A DNA stretch of 64,000 nucleotides from the NCBI RefSeq assembly GCF_029989365.1, contig NZ_JAPRAQ010000003.1, forward strand, positions 525,084-589,083. Direction: 5' to 3'. The notes beneath the pieces are model-generated. The model saw only the letters and a program-made list of their open reading frames with translations. It did no database searches and had not been told where the DNA came from. Position 1 is the stretch's first letter, and every line of letters begins with the position of its first letter. This document shows, piece after piece, positions 17,482 to 26,095 of the stretch. Origin of the DNA: Bradyrhizobium sp. Arg816. Lineage in GTDB: Bacteria; Pseudomonadota; Alphaproteobacteria; Rhizobiales; Xanthobacteraceae. Made by a program: the position numbers and the translations under genes.

Positions 17482-17495
17482 TTGATCTGGATCAA
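17482..17495 (-). promoter_or_regulatory. FNR/FixK-type operator TTGAT-N4-ATCAA
   Basis: TTGATCTGGATCAA is a perfect 14-bp match to the FNR/FixK2 consensus TTGAT-N4-ATCAA. The only gene it can serve on the minus strand is the Cys-rich secreted protein starting at 17349. With the usual -40.5 placement, transcription would begin near 17448 and leave a leader of about 100 bases. On the plus strand no gene follows. Confidence 0.6.
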
Positions 17496-17577
17496 GCCCG
17501 GCATCAGCGCGCCGGTGCGGCACCCCGCTCGCCTTGCGAGCGACCCTTTCCGGGAGGAGAGCGGAAGGAGATGAGCG

Positions 17578-20454
17578 CTAGCTCGCCGCTTCCAGCCGCA
17601 CTTCCGTGAGCAGGCGCATCGCCGCATCCGCGTCCATCGGCTCGCCGAAGGCGAAGCCCTGCGCGTATTCGCAGCCCATCTGGTAGAGCTCGACCGCGTC
17701 GGAATCGGTCTCGGCGCCTTCCGCGACCACGTCCATGCCGAGATCATGCGCGAGCGCGATGATCGACTTCAGGATCACCGGACGGGTGCCGCGGTTGGTG
17801 GTGCGAACGAAGGACTGGTCGATCTTGATGGTGTCGAACGGGAAGCGCTGCAGATAGGCCAGCGAGGAATGGCCGGTGCCGAAATCGTCGAGCGACAGTC
17901 CGGTGCCGAGCTCGCGGATGCGCGTCAGCATCTGGGCTGCGTGCTCCGGGTTCTCCATCACCAGCGATTCCGTCAATTCCAGCTTCAGCGTGCCGCGCGC
18001 CACCGAGGAGCGCGACAGCACGGTGCGGATGTCGTGGATCAGATCGTGGCGCAGCAATTGCCGCGAGGAGACGTTGACGGAGGCGAAGATCGGCTCGCGC
18101 GAGCGCATCGCGCGTTGCCACACCGAAAGCTGCTTTGCGGTTTGATCGAGCACGAACATGCCGAGGTCGACGATCAGGCCGGTTTCTTCCGCGATGCTGA
18201 TGAATTCCGACGGCGCCATGCGTCCGAGCTTCGGATGATCCCAGCGCACCAGCGCCTCGAAGCCGGCGATCGAACGATCCTCCAGCCGTACGATCGGCTG
18301 GTACAGGATCGTGAGCTCCTGCCGCTCGATGGCGCGGCGCAGCTCGCTCTCCAGCGTCAGGCGGTCGGTCTTTCGCGCGCGCATCGCCGGCTTGTAGACG
18401 TCGATGCGGTCGCCGCCGATCCGCTTGGAATGATACATCGCAAGCTCGGCGTCCTTGATGATCTCGTCCGTCAATTGGGTCTGCGGATCGGAGAGCGCCA
18501 GCCCGATCGAGGCCGTGAGAAAAATCTCGCGGTCGTTGAAGGCGATCGGGGCGCGGATGGTCTTGCGGATGGTCTCGGCGAAGGCGGTGATGCGGGCAGG
18601 GTCCTGCTCCGAGAGCAGGATCAGGCCGAACTGGTCGCCGGCAAGCCGCGCCAGCGTGTCCTGCGGCTTCAGGATGCGGGTGAGGCGGCGGGCCAGCGTC
18701 AGCAGGATCGAGTCGCCGACTGCGATGCCGACGGAATCGTTGACCTGCTTGAAGCGGTCGAGGTCGATGACCATCAGCGTCGGCCGTAGCGTCGGCATGG
18801 TCTTGGCGAAATGCGCGACCGCGCCGAGCCGGTCCATGAACAGTTTGCGGTTGGGCAGGCCGGTGAGGTTGTCATGCACGGAATCGTGCAGCAGGCGCTC
18901 CTCGGCGTTGCGCAGCTCGGTGACATCGGTGAGCGTGCCGACCACGCGCGAGACCTCGCCGTCCGAGCCGACCACCGGGCGCGCCTTCAGCGCGAACCAC
19001 ATGAAATGACCGTCCGGCGTGCGCAGCCGGAAATCCTGCACCAGGCGGCCGCGGCGCTGGTCGAGCACGCTGTCGAGCGCGGCGCGGAACCGGTCCTGGT
19101 CGAGCGGATGCAGCACCTCGAGCCACGACGCCGCCGGGCCTTCCAGCGTGCCGCGCTTGAGGCCGAGCAGGGCTTCGGTCTCGGGGCTGGTGAACACCTT
19201 GTCGGCGGAGACGTCCCAGTCCCAGATCAGATCGCCGGAGCCGGCCAGCGCCAGCGCGCGCCGCTCGATGTCGGAGACGACGCCGGTGCTGGCGCCGCCG
19301 CCGGCGAAGGCGTGCTGCATCACCGTGAAGCCGATCAGCATCACGATCAGCACGAGGCCGCCGAGCAGCGCCGGGCCGACGATGTCGTTGGTGACGGAGC
19401 CCGCGACCGTCATGCCGGCCGCGACCACCCAGATCACCAGCAGGAACCAGGTCGGGATCAGCAGCACGGCGCGGTCGAAGCCGTGGGTGGAGAGATAGAC
19501 GATCAGCGCGAAGCCCGCGAAGGCGATCAGCACCAGCGAGATGCGCGCGATGCCGGACGCCACGGCCGGGTCGAACAAGGCGAGCGCGACGAGGGAGCCG
19601 AGGAATGCGAGCCAGCCGACTGTGATGTGCGAATAGCGCACATGCCATCGACTGAGGTTGAGATAGGCGAACAGGAACACCAGCAGCGTCGCCGCCAAGA
19701 TCGCTTCACCCGCCGCGCGCCAGATGCGCTCGGCGTTGTTCGACATGTCGAGCACCTTGCCCCAGAAGCCGAAATCGACGCCGATATAGACCAGCACCGC
19801 CCAGGCCAGCGCCGCGGCGGCCGGGAACATGATGCTGCCCTTCACCACGAACAGGATGGTGAGCACGAGCGCCAAAAGCCCGGAGATGCCGATCACGATG
19901 CCCTGGTAGAGCGTGAAGGAGTTGACCTTGTCCTTGTAGGACTCGGGCTCCCACAGATAGAGCTGCGGCAGCTTGTCGGTGCGCAACTCCGCGACAAAGG
20001 TGACGACGGCGCCGGGATCGAGTGTGATGCGGAACACGTCGGCCGTCGCGCTCTCCTGGCGCTCCGGGCGGTCGCCGATCGAGGGCGTGATGGTCGCGAT
20101 GCGCGACAGCCCGAGGTCGGGCCACAGCAGGCCCGACGAGACGATGCGGTAATGCGGGGCGACGATTAGGCGGTCGAGCTGGTCGTCGGTGTTGTTGGCG
20201 AGCGCGAACACCACCCAGTTCTGCCCGCCCTCGCGGGCGCGCACCTCGATGCGGCGGACGATGCCGTCGGTGCCGGGTGCGGTCGAGACTTGGATGCGAT
20301 CGGCGTCACTGCGCTGATGCTCGAGCACGCCGGTGAGGTCGATCGCGGGCGCGTCGCCACGGACGCTGACGGCATCCAGCGCGCGCGCCGGGCACGCGGC
20401 GACGAGAATCATGAGGCCCAGCGCTATGGGCGCGAGGCACCTGATCAGACGCAA
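17578..20454 (-). CDS. Membrane PAS-GGDEF-EAL protein, probable c-di-GMP phosphodiesterase
   Basis: A 958-residue receptor. It has a signal peptide (to about residue 26), a periplasmic beta-rich region, about seven or eight membrane helices (about 185-385, the 7TMR-DISM layout), a PAS domain (about 395-510, GSGDLIWDWDVSADKVF), a GGDEF domain with degenerate site AGDQF, and a C-terminal EAL domain with intact FEALVRW, DDFGTGHSSL, KIDQSF and VAEGAET. Phosphodiesterase activity is therefore expected, with GGDEF acting as a GTP-sensing regulatory domain. Translation appears to start at TTG 20454 after GGAGAA; the next in-frame ATG would cut into the signal peptide. Confidence 0.9.
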   Translation of the reverse strand: MRLIRCLAPIALGLMILVAACPARALDAVSVRGDAPAIDLTGVLEHQRSDADRIQVSTAPGTDGIVRRIEVRAREGGQNWVVFALANNTDDQLDRLIVAPHYRIVSSGLLWPDLGLSRIATITPSIGDRPERQESATADVFRITLDPGAVVTFVAELRTDKLPQLYLWEPESYKDKVNSFTLYQGIVIGISGLLALVLTILFVVKGSIMFPAAAALAWAVLVYIGVDFGFWGKVLDMSNNAERIWRAAGEAILAATLLVFLFAYLNLSRWHVRYSHITVGWLAFLGSLVALALFDPAVASGIARISLVLIAFAGFALIVYLSTHGFDRAVLLIPTWFLLVIWVVAAGMTVAGSVTNDIVGPALLGGLVLIVMLIGFTVMQHAFAGGGASTGVVSDIERRALALAGSGDLIWDWDVSADKVFTSPETEALLGLKRGTLEGPAASWLEVLHPLDQDRFRAALDSVLDQRRGRLVQDFRLRTPDGHFMWFALKARPVVGSDGEVSRVVGTLTDVTELRNAEERLLHDSVHDNLTGLPNRKLFMDRLGAVAHFAKTMPTLRPTLMVIDLDRFKQVNDSVGIAVGDSILLTLARRLTRILKPQDTLARLAGDQFGLILLSEQDPARITAFAETIRKTIRAPIAFNDREIFLTASIGLALSDPQTQLTDEIIKDAELAMYHSKRIGGDRIDVYKPAMRARKTDRLTLESELRRAIERQELTILYQPIVRLEDRSIAGFEALVRWDHPKLGRMAPSEFISIAEETGLIVDLGMFVLDQTAKQLSVWQRAMRSREPIFASVNVSSRQLLRHDLIHDIRTVLSRSSVARGTLKLELTESLVMENPEHAAQMLTRIRELGTGLSLDDFGTGHSSLAYLQRFPFDTIKIDQSFVRTTNRGTRPVILKSIIALAHDLGMDVVAEGAETDSDAVELYQMGCEYAQGFAFGEPMDADAAMRLLTEVRLEAAS

Positions 20455-20608
20455 GGTCGGTTCTCCGCGTTCGACGCAAACTCTTCAGTGCAGGATGGTC
20501 AGTGCAAGGCGTTTTCCGAACGGAACAAGATGGTTCGGCGCGTCGCGATAGATGCCACGAAAGCGAGGAAAATCAAAGGGTTTCCGCCGTGCCCCATGGG
20601 CCGTTGGC

Positions 20609-21607
20609 CTAGACCTCCAACACAATTTTGCCAATATGTGCCGAGGTCTCCATGCGCCGGTGCGCGTCGGATGCCTTTTCCAGCGGGAAACTGCTGTCCA
20701 TCAGCGGCTTGACGCGGCCTTCGCGCAACAGCGGCATCACTTTCGCCTCGATTGCGGCCACCATCGCCGCCTTGTCCGCATTACTACGGGGGCGCAGCGT
20801 CGAGCCGGTATGGGTCAGGCGCTTCACCATCACCTTGGCGATGTTGACGCTGACCTTGGGGTCGTTGAGGGTTGCGATCTGCACGATGCGGCCGTCGACC
20901 GCGGCGGCATCATAGTTGCGGTCCACATATTCGCCGGCGACCATGTCGAGGATCAAATTGGCGCCGGTATTGTTCGTCTCCGCCTTGACCACGGCGACGA
21001 AGTCTTCGGTCTTGTAATTGATGGCGCGGTCGGCCCCGAGCTTGAGGCAGGCATCGATCTTGTCCTGCGATCCCACGGTGACGAACACTTTCGCGCCGAA
21101 CGCTTTCGCAAGCTGGATCGCCATGGTGCCGATGCCGGAGGAGCCGCCATGGATCAGCAGCGTCTCGCCGGCCTTCAGGCCGCCGCGCTCGAACACGTTG
21201 TGCCAGACCGTCATCAGGGTTTCCGGCAGCGCGCCGGCTTCCTTGATCGACAGCGCCGGCGGCACGCTCATCGCCTGGGCGTCCTGCGCGATGCAGTACT
21301 GCGCATAACCGCCGCCGGCGACCAGCGACATCACCTTGTCGCCGACCTTATGCCGTTTGGCGTTGCTGCCGACCGCCACCACTTCGCCGGCGATCTCGAG
21401 CCCCGGCAGGTCGCTGGCGCCGGGCGGCGGCGGATAGGCGCCGGAGCGCTGCGCCACGTCGGGCCGGTTGACGCCCGCGGCCTGTACCTTGACCAGGATC
21501 TCGTCGGGACCGGGCTGCGGAACGGCACGTTGTTCCGGCACCAGCACCTCCGGTCCACCGGGCTTGGAGATGGCGACCACGGTCATTTGCGCGGGCAGCT
21601 TGTCCAT
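20609..21607 (-). CDS. NAD(P)H-quinone oxidoreductase (PIG3-type zinc-free MDR)
   Basis: A 332-residue medium-chain dehydrogenase/reductase. The N-terminal GroES-like half includes GLEIAGEVVAVG, and the Rossmann motif is HGGSSGIGTMAIQLAKAFGA. The catalytic and structural zinc ligands of alcohol dehydrogenases are missing, and the pattern ALPETLMTVWHNVFERGGLK is that of the PIG3/quinone oxidoreductase group. It likely reduces quinones with NADPH in the cytoplasm, handling redox or electrophile stress. AAGGACA precedes the ATG. It stands alone and is divergent from the DUF1192 gene. Confidence 0.9.
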   Translation of the reverse strand: MDKLPAQMTVVAISKPGGPEVLVPEQRAVPQPGPDEILVKVQAAGVNRPDVAQRSGAYPPPPGASDLPGLEIAGEVVAVGSNAKRHKVGDKVMSLVAGGGYAQYCIAQDAQAMSVPPALSIKEAGALPETLMTVWHNVFERGGLKAGETLLIHGGSSGIGTMAIQLAKAFGAKVFVTVGSQDKIDACLKLGADRAINYKTEDFVAVVKAETNNTGANLILDMVAGEYVDRNYDAAAVDGRIVQIATLNDPKVSVNIAKVMVKRLTHTGSTLRPRSNADKAAMVAAIEAKVMPLLREGRVKPLMDSSFPLEKASDAHRRMETSAHIGKIVLEV

Positions 21608-21720
21608 GATGTGTCCTTGAGCAAAGGTGCGGGATGAAACGAGGCCCTTTGCTTAGCCAGCGTGGTGCACGCTGGCAACCGCTTCAGCCATGTGCCCGCG
21701 CGAACGCAGGAGGAACGACG

Positions 21721-21912
21721 ATGGCGACGGAAGACGACGACCGCCCGCGCAAGAAGATCAGCCATGAAATCGGACAGGATCTCTCACTGTTGTCGGTGGA
21801 GGAACTGACCGAGCGCGTGGCGCTGCTCAACACCGAGATCGCAAGGCTCGAGGAAGCCGCCACCAAGAAGCGCGCCTCGCGCAATGCGGCGGATAGTTTC
21901 TTCAAGAAGTAG
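21721..21912 (+). CDS. DUF1192 family small protein
   Basis: A 63-residue protein with a GGAGGAACG ribosome site. The core LSLLSVEELTERVALLNTEI followed by the coiled-coil segment ARLEEAATKKRASRNAADSFFKK is diagnostic of DUF1192, a short alphaproteobacterial family that is often close to rcdA-like (DUF1465) genes, as here. Function is unknown; the heptad pattern suggests a dimeric coiled coil. Confidence 0.88.
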   Translation: MATEDDDRPRKKISHEIGQDLSLLSVEELTERVALLNTEIARLEEAATKKRASRNAADSFFKK

Positions 21913-21949
21913 ACGGCCACCTCACAGGTTCGAGGGCTAGGCGAAATCC

Positions 21950-22062
21950 TCGTCCTGAGGAGACCGCGTAGCGGTCGTCTCGAAGGATGGCCGCGGGCGA
22001 TAGCGGGGCCTGCATGGTTCGAGACGCGCGCGGTGCGCGCTCCTCACCATGAGGGGTGAGTC
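21950..22062. repeat. Family D palindromic repeat (CCTGAGGAG...)
   Basis: CTCGTCCTGAGGAG at the left and CTCCTCACCATGAGG at the right flank internal GTCTCGAAGGATGG and GGTTCGAGACG, giving an imperfect long hairpin of a type frequent between Bradyrhizobium genes. Confidence 0.7.
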
Positions 22063-22182
22063 AATCGCCCACTGCGCCGAGTTTGTTCCCGCCGCGCACT
22101 CGGCCAGTGACCGACATGGCTAACGAACTCTCAAAAAATTAGCTCGTTTACTTCCAATTAAGCTTTCGGGTTTATGACTGGA

Positions 22183-22282
22183 ACTGTCCTCGTTTGGACA
22201 CCGAGTGGCTCCTGTCCACTCTGTTTGACGCCTCCCTGTTATCAACTTTCAAAGCCGCCGGTCTCCGGCGGCTCTTTTTTTT
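22183..22282 (+). ncRNA. Candidate trans-acting small RNA with anti-Shine-Dalgarno loops
   Basis: Upstream are TTTACT (22147-22152) and TTTATG (22171-22176), 18 bases apart, a plausible promoter. The predicted transcript of about 100 nt contains a hairpin GAGTGG/CCACTC (22203-22208/22216-22221) whose loop is CTCCTGT. A single-stranded CCTCCC follows at 22231-22236. It ends in a strong intrinsic terminator: GCCGCCGG/CCGGCGGC with a 3-base loop (22254-22272), then eight T (22275-22282). CU-rich unpaired stretches complementary to ribosome binding sites are the hallmark of rhizobial regulatory sRNAs. Expression and targets are inferred. Confidence 0.6.
22254..22282 (+). terminator. Intrinsic terminator of the candidate sRNA
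   Basis: A perfect 8-bp GC stem with loop TCT is followed by TC and then eight T. It has no protein gene upstream on this strand within 300 bases, which is why a small RNA is proposed. Confidence 0.85.
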
Positions 22283-22442
22283 CCATTTTTGCGTCTCGTT
22301 CTGGTTGAATTCCGAGGAAGGACCCGCGGAAACCATATCCGTGCTTGTCGCTGGACTCCGCGTCCCGCCCGCGCAATGATTTGTTCATCATAAGCCGGCG
22401 CCAAAGCCGGGTGGGTAAACAGTTGCGTAAGGGGCGTTAACC

Positions 22443-22952
22443 ATGGAACGTTTGCAAGCCGAAGGTGCTCTCGTTCAACTCAGCGAGCGGTTCACCAATT
22501 CTGCGGCGTTCGGCGTCCTGTTCCGGGAGGGCATGGACCTGGTGGAAGAGACCGCCGCCTATCTCGACGGCGCCGGCCGCACCGAGGCCAAGGCGCTCGA
22601 CCGCGCCGTCAGCCTCACCTATGCGACCGAGAGCATGCGTCTGACCACCCGCCTGATGCAGCTTGCTTCGTGGCTGCTGCTGCACCGCGCGGTGAAGGAA
22701 GGCGAGATGACGCTGAGCCAGGCCAATCGTGAGAAGACCAAGGTCAAGCTCACCGCCGCCGATCCCGGCCCGTCCGACACCGTCGAGAAGCTGCCCTCGC
22801 AACTCCAGGACCTGATCCATCGCTCGATGAGCCTTCAGACCCGCGTGCGCCGCCTCGACACCACCATCCACACCCCGGCGGTCGAATACGTGGCGATCGG
22901 CAATCCGCTGGTGCCGCAGCTCAACGCGCTGAAGGCCGCGTTCGAGCGGTAA
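22443..22952 (+). CDS. DUF1465 protein, RcdA-like protease adaptor
   Basis: A 169-residue helical protein of the DUF1465 family, which includes Caulobacter RcdA, the adaptor that helps ClpXP degrade the cell-cycle regulator CtrA. Typical stretches are RFTNSAAFGVLFREGMDLVEETAAYL, SMRLTTRLMQLASWLLLHRAV and the proposed linker region before SMSLQTRVRRLD. It probably acts in the cytoplasm as a three-helix dimer. AAGGGG precedes the ATG, and TTAACCAT, a CtrA-type half site, overlaps the start codon. The DUF1192 gene lies upstream, separated by the sRNA candidate. Confidence 0.85.
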   Translation: MERLQAEGALVQLSERFTNSAAFGVLFREGMDLVEETAAYLDGAGRTEAKALDRAVSLTYATESMRLTTRLMQLASWLLLHRAVKEGEMTLSQANREKTKVKLTAADPGPSDTVEKLPSQLQDLIHRSMSLQTRVRRLDTTIHTPAVEYVAIGNPLVPQLNALKAAFER

Positions 22953-22980
22953 GCGCAGAGGTGCCGTAGTCACAGCTCTC

Positions 22981-23074
22981 GTAGGGTGGGCAAAGGCGCA
23001 AAGCGCCGTGCCCACCATTTTGCTTTCCGGATCGTAGAAAGGATGGTGGGCACGCTTCGCTTTGCCCACCCTAC
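22981..23074. repeat. Family E palindromic repeat (GTAGGGTGGGCAAAG...)
   Basis: GTAGGGTGGGCAAAG and CTTTGCCCACCCTAC are perfect inverted ends, with inner CGTGCCCACCAT/ATGGTGGGCACG. The element of about 94 bp lies between convergent genes. Confidence 0.85.
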
Positions 23075-23091
23075 AGGTCTCGCCACAAACA

Positions 23092-23121
23092 AAAACGCCC
23101 CCGGTCTCCCGGGGGCGTTTT
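23092..23121. terminator. Bidirectional terminator between the RcdA-like gene and rpmE
   Basis: AAAACGCCCCCGG and CCGGGGGCGTTTT form a 13-bp stem with a 4-base loop. A and T runs at the two ends make it usable from both strands, fitting the convergent genes. Confidence 0.85.
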
Positions 23122-23144
23122 CGTCACCAGCCTTGTGGGCCGGA

Positions 23145-23372
23145 TCAATCCTTTTTGAGAAAGCCCGAAAACTTCTTCTGGAAGCGCGAGACGCGGCCGC
23201 CGCGATCCATCAGCTGGGCGTTGCCGCCGGTCCAGGCCGGGTGCGACTTCGGGTCGATGTCGAGGTTCAGCGTGTCGCCTTCCTTGCCCCAGGTGGAGCG
23301 GGTCAGGTACTCGGTTCCGTCGGTCATCACGACCTTAATCGTATGATAATTCGGATGAATTTCGGCTTTCAT
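23145..23372 (-). CDS. rpmE: 50S ribosomal protein L31
   Basis: A 75-residue ribosomal protein that begins [20 protein letters not shown] and contains HPAWTGG and the basic C-terminus [15 protein letters not shown]. The zinc-binding cysteines of the C+ form are absent, so this is the zinc-independent type usual in alphaproteobacteria. A GAGGAATT ribosome site precedes the ATG, and the shared terminator follows the stop. It is monocistronic, divergent from the ABC exporter gene. Confidence 0.96.
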   Translation of the reverse strand: MKAEIHPNYHTIKVVMTDGTEYLTRSTWGKEGDTLNLDIDPKSHPAWTGGNAQLMDRGGRVSRFQKKFSGFLKKD

Positions 23373-23573
23373 GGCAATTCCTCGGGCGCCCGGCGCCTGT
23401 CTTGAGTGGCTATCGAATGACGGATTTGGCGGGGTCTATACCCCACAGGCCCCTTTAAAACAAGCCATTGTGGGCACACGAGAACCGGGCCGTCCCCTAA
23501 GGGACATCCCGGATTTGCCACTCCCCCTGCAGCGGCCTATGTGGAGTTAATCTGTCTCCTTGGGTCCGATCTC

Positions 23574-25418
23574 ATGAGCGCTGTGGAACGGCTTGACGAC
23601 CAGTACCGCGACGAGCGCGCCGGGCCTGAGGCCCCGTCGATCGAAGCCGAGTTGATCGAGGCGCCGGCGAAGAGCCGCGCCAAGCTGCGGCCGCTGCTGG
23701 CGCTCGCGCCCTATGTGGCCCGCTATCGCGGCCGCGCGGCGCTCGCTTTCGTCGCGCTCACGGTCGCGGCGCTGACCACGCTGCTGGTGCCGGTCGCTGT
23801 GCGCAGGATGATCGATTTCGGCCTGACGCCGGAAGGCATCGCGCTGATCAACAGCTACTTCTCGGTGATGATCGCGGTGGTCGCCGTGCTCGCGCTTGCC
23901 AGCGCCTCGCGATACTACCTCGTGATGACGATCGGCGAGCGCATCGTCGCCGACCTCCGGCGCGACGTCTTCGCCCATCTGCTCTCGCTCTCGCCGGCCT
24001 TCTTCGATTCCGCGCGCAGCGGTGAGCTGGTGTCGCGGCTCACGGCCGACACCACCCAGATCAAGTCCGCGGTCGGCGCCTCCGTCTCGATCGCGCTGCG
24101 CAATCTCATGATGTTCTTCGGCGCGGCGGCGATGATGGTGATCACCAGCCCGCGCCTCTCCGGCTTCGTGCTGCTCGCCATTCCCCTGATCGTGCTGCCG
24201 CTGGTCGCGTTCGGGCGCTGGGTGCGGCGTCTGTCGCGCAATGCGCAGGACACGCTGGCCGATGCTTCGGCCTATGCGGGCGAGCTGGTCGGCGCCATCC
24301 GCACCGTGCAGGCCTATACCAGCGAAGGGCTCGCCGAGAAGCGTTTTGGCGGCGAGGTCGAGCAGGCCTATGAGGCCGCGCGCACGTCCACGCAGGCCCG
24401 CGCCGTGCTCACCGCCATCATCATCTTCATCGTGTTCGCAAGCGTGGTCGCGATCCTCTGGATCGGCTCGCATGACGTCCTGATCGGCACGATCTCGCCG
24501 GGCCGGCTCGGCCAGTTCGTGCTCTATGCGGCCTTCGCCGCGGCGGGCCTCGGCCAGCTCAGCGAGGTCTGGGGCGAAGTCTCGGCCGCCTCCGGCGCCG
24601 CCGAGCGCCTGTTCGAGATCCTGCATGTGCAGCCCGAGATCACCGCGCCGGCGTCACCGCGCGCGCTGCCGGTGCCGGCGCGCGGCGAGGTCGGCTTCGA
24701 CCAGGTCAGCTTCGCTTATCCGGCGCGGCCAAACGTCAATGTGCTCGATGCCGTGTCGTTCACCGTGCGCCCCGGCGAGAAGGTCGCGATCGTCGGCCCG
24801 TCAGGCGCCGGCAAGAGCACCATCTTTCATCTCCTGCTGCGCTTCTACGACCCGCGGGGCGGCGCGATCTCCCTCGACGGCGTGCCGGTCAAATCCGCCG
24901 ACCCGCGCGATTTCCGCTTGCGCATCGCACTCGTGCCGCAGGAATCCAACGTGTTTGCCGCCAGCGCCCGCGAGAACATCCGTTTCGGCCGGCCCGATGC
25001 GACCGATGCCGAGGTCGAGCGTGCGGCCGAGCTCGCGCACGCCGCCGAATTCATCCGCCGCCTGCCCGAAGGTTTTGACGCTCCGCTCGGCGAGCGCGGC
25101 GTCACGCTGTCCGGCGGCCAGCGCCAGCGCATCGCGATCGCCCGCGCCATCCTGCGCGATGCGCCGCTCTTGCTGCTCGATGAGGCCACCTCCGCGCTCG
25201 ATGCCGAAAGCGAGACGCTGGTGCAGACCGCGCTGGAAGAGCTGATGCGCCACCGCACCACGCTGGTGATCGCACATCGTCTTGCCACCGTGCTGTCCTG
25301 CGATCGCATCCTGGTGATGGACCATGGCAAGATCGTCGAGCAGGGCACGCATGCCGAGCTCGTTGCTGCGAACGGGCTTTATGCGCGGCTGGCGAGGCTG
25401 CAGTTCGAGGGCGCGTGA
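23574..25418 (+). CDS. ABC exporter, fused transmembrane and ATPase domains
   Basis: A 614-residue half-transporter. It has a six-helix type 1 export domain (about residues 45-330) followed by an ATPase domain with Walker [11 protein letters not shown]-loop VPQES, signature LSGGQ, Walker B LLLLDEA and the switch histidine in IAHRL. A homodimer in the inner membrane should export lipid, drug or peptide; it is MsbA/LmrA-like with no clear substrate clue. The ATG at 23574 gives the usual N-terminus; an in-frame GTG lies 33 bases upstream. It stands alone between rpmE and a repeat. Confidence 0.92.
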   Translation: MSAVERLDDQYRDERAGPEAPSIEAELIEAPAKSRAKLRPLLALAPYVARYRGRAALAFVALTVAALTTLLVPVAVRRMIDFGLTPEGIALINSYFSVMIAVVAVLALASASRYYLVMTIGERIVADLRRDVFAHLLSLSPAFFDSARSGELVSRLTADTTQIKSAVGASVSIALRNLMMFFGAAAMMVITSPRLSGFVLLAIPLIVLPLVAFGRWVRRLSRNAQDTLADASAYAGELVGAIRTVQAYTSEGLAEKRFGGEVEQAYEAARTSTQARAVLTAIIIFIVFASVVAILWIGSHDVLIGTISPGRLGQFVLYAAFAAAGLGQLSEVWGEVSAASGAAERLFEILHVQPEITAPASPRALPVPARGEVGFDQVSFAYPARPNVNVLDAVSFTVRPGEKVAIVGPSGAGKSTIFHLLLRFYDPRGGAISLDGVPVKSADPRDFRLRIALVPQESNVFAASARENIRFGRPDATDAEVERAAELAHAAEFIRRLPEGFDAPLGERGVTLSGGQRQRIAIARAILRDAPLLLLDEATSALDAESETLVQTALEELMRHRTTLVIAHRLATVLSCDRILVMDHGKIVEQGTHAELVAANGLYARLARLQFEGA

Positions 25419-25445
25419 GGCGTCCCGCCTGCTGCCTCATTCACG

Positions 25446-25621
25446 GTGTCATCGCCCGCGAAAGCGGGCGATCCAGTATTCCAGAGACAATAGTGAGATT
25501 CGGAGAAGTCGCGGCGTACTGGATGATGCCTCGGTCCCGGCTCCGCCAAGGCTACGCGGGGCCACAAGCTCGCTCGGCCGCCGAAGCTTCAGCGAAGGCG
25601 GCAAGCCCGGGGCACGACAGC
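25446..25621. repeat. Family A palindromic repeat, longer variant
   Basis: GTCATCGCCCGCGAAAGCGGGCGATCC and inner GTATTCCAG/CGTACTGGAT match the family A copies, while the right part diverges with an insert before GGGGCACGAC. It lies between the convergent ABC and acetyltransferase genes. Confidence 0.7.
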
Positions 25622-25648
25622 GGAGGGTGGGGCTGGCAGCAAACCTCG

Positions 25649-26095
25649 TCACGCCCGCCATTCCATCTTCAGCACCGGCCGTCCCGAGGTCGGGTTCAAA
25701 TCCTCGCCGGCATGCGCAAAGCCGTTGCGCTCGTAGAAGCGGATGGCGCGGGCATTGTCCTTGTTGACGAGCAGCGTGATGCCTGACGGTGACAGGCGCT
25801 TGGCCTCATCCACCAGCAGCCTCGCCGCATCCGAGCCCCAGTGCGCGGGATCGACCACGAGCTGGTCGAGATAGCCATCGCCGTCGATGGTGACGAAGCC
25901 GGCCAGCACGCCCTCCGCTTCCGCGACCACGATCGAGGCTTTCGGCACCAGATCCTTGCGCCAGCGCTGGCGCCACCAGTCCAGCCGCGCGGCGAAATCG
26001 ATCTGCGGATAGGCCTGCTGCCAGGTGCGATGCCAGAGGTCGATCGCGGCGGCTTCGTCCTCGGGGCGGTAGGGGCGGAGGTGGAGGGCGCTCAC
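25649..26095 (-). CDS. GNAT family N-acetyltransferase
   Basis: A 148-residue acetyltransferase of the GNAT fold. It begins LHLRPYRPEDEAAAIDLW. The acetyl-CoA region is DQLVVDPAHWGSDAARLL (with a variant of the usual R/Q-x-x-G-x-G/A loop), then LLVNKDNARAIRFYERNGF, a typical GNAT motif B. The start is GTG at 26093-26095, overlapping the upstream TAG stop by one base (TAGTG), so translation is likely coupled to the OmpA-like gene. The acceptor substrate is unknown. Its position suggests modification of a product of the same operon, but this may be fortuitous. Confidence 0.85.
   Translation of the reverse strand: MSALHLRPYRPEDEAAAIDLWHRTWQQAYPQIDFAARLDWWRQRWRKDLVPKASIVVAEAEGVLAGFVTIDGDGYLDQLVVDPAHWGSDAARLLVDEAKRLSPSGITLLVNKDNARAIRFYERNGFAHAGEDLNPTSGRPVLKMEWRA

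Larger units (their letters stand above)
21913..22442. other. Gene-free interval with a repeat and a candidate sRNA
   Basis: 530 bp without a convincing protein gene. The left part is the palindromic repeat at 21950-22062. The middle part is AT-richer and contains promoter-like boxes, two hairpins and a terminator (the small RNA candidate at 22183-22282). The right part is the promoter of the DUF1465 gene. A 61-codon frame across the RNA reads through the terminator stem and is rejected. Confidence 0.6.

Noticed and set aside
22194..22379. 61-codon open frame across the sRNA candidate
   Set aside because: It reads through a strong terminator stem and T run and has no ribosome site or protein-like composition.
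25692..25703. GGGTTCAAATCC resembling a tRNA T-loop
   Set aside because: It lies inside the acetyltransferase coding sequence, and no acceptor or anticodon stems can be drawn around it.
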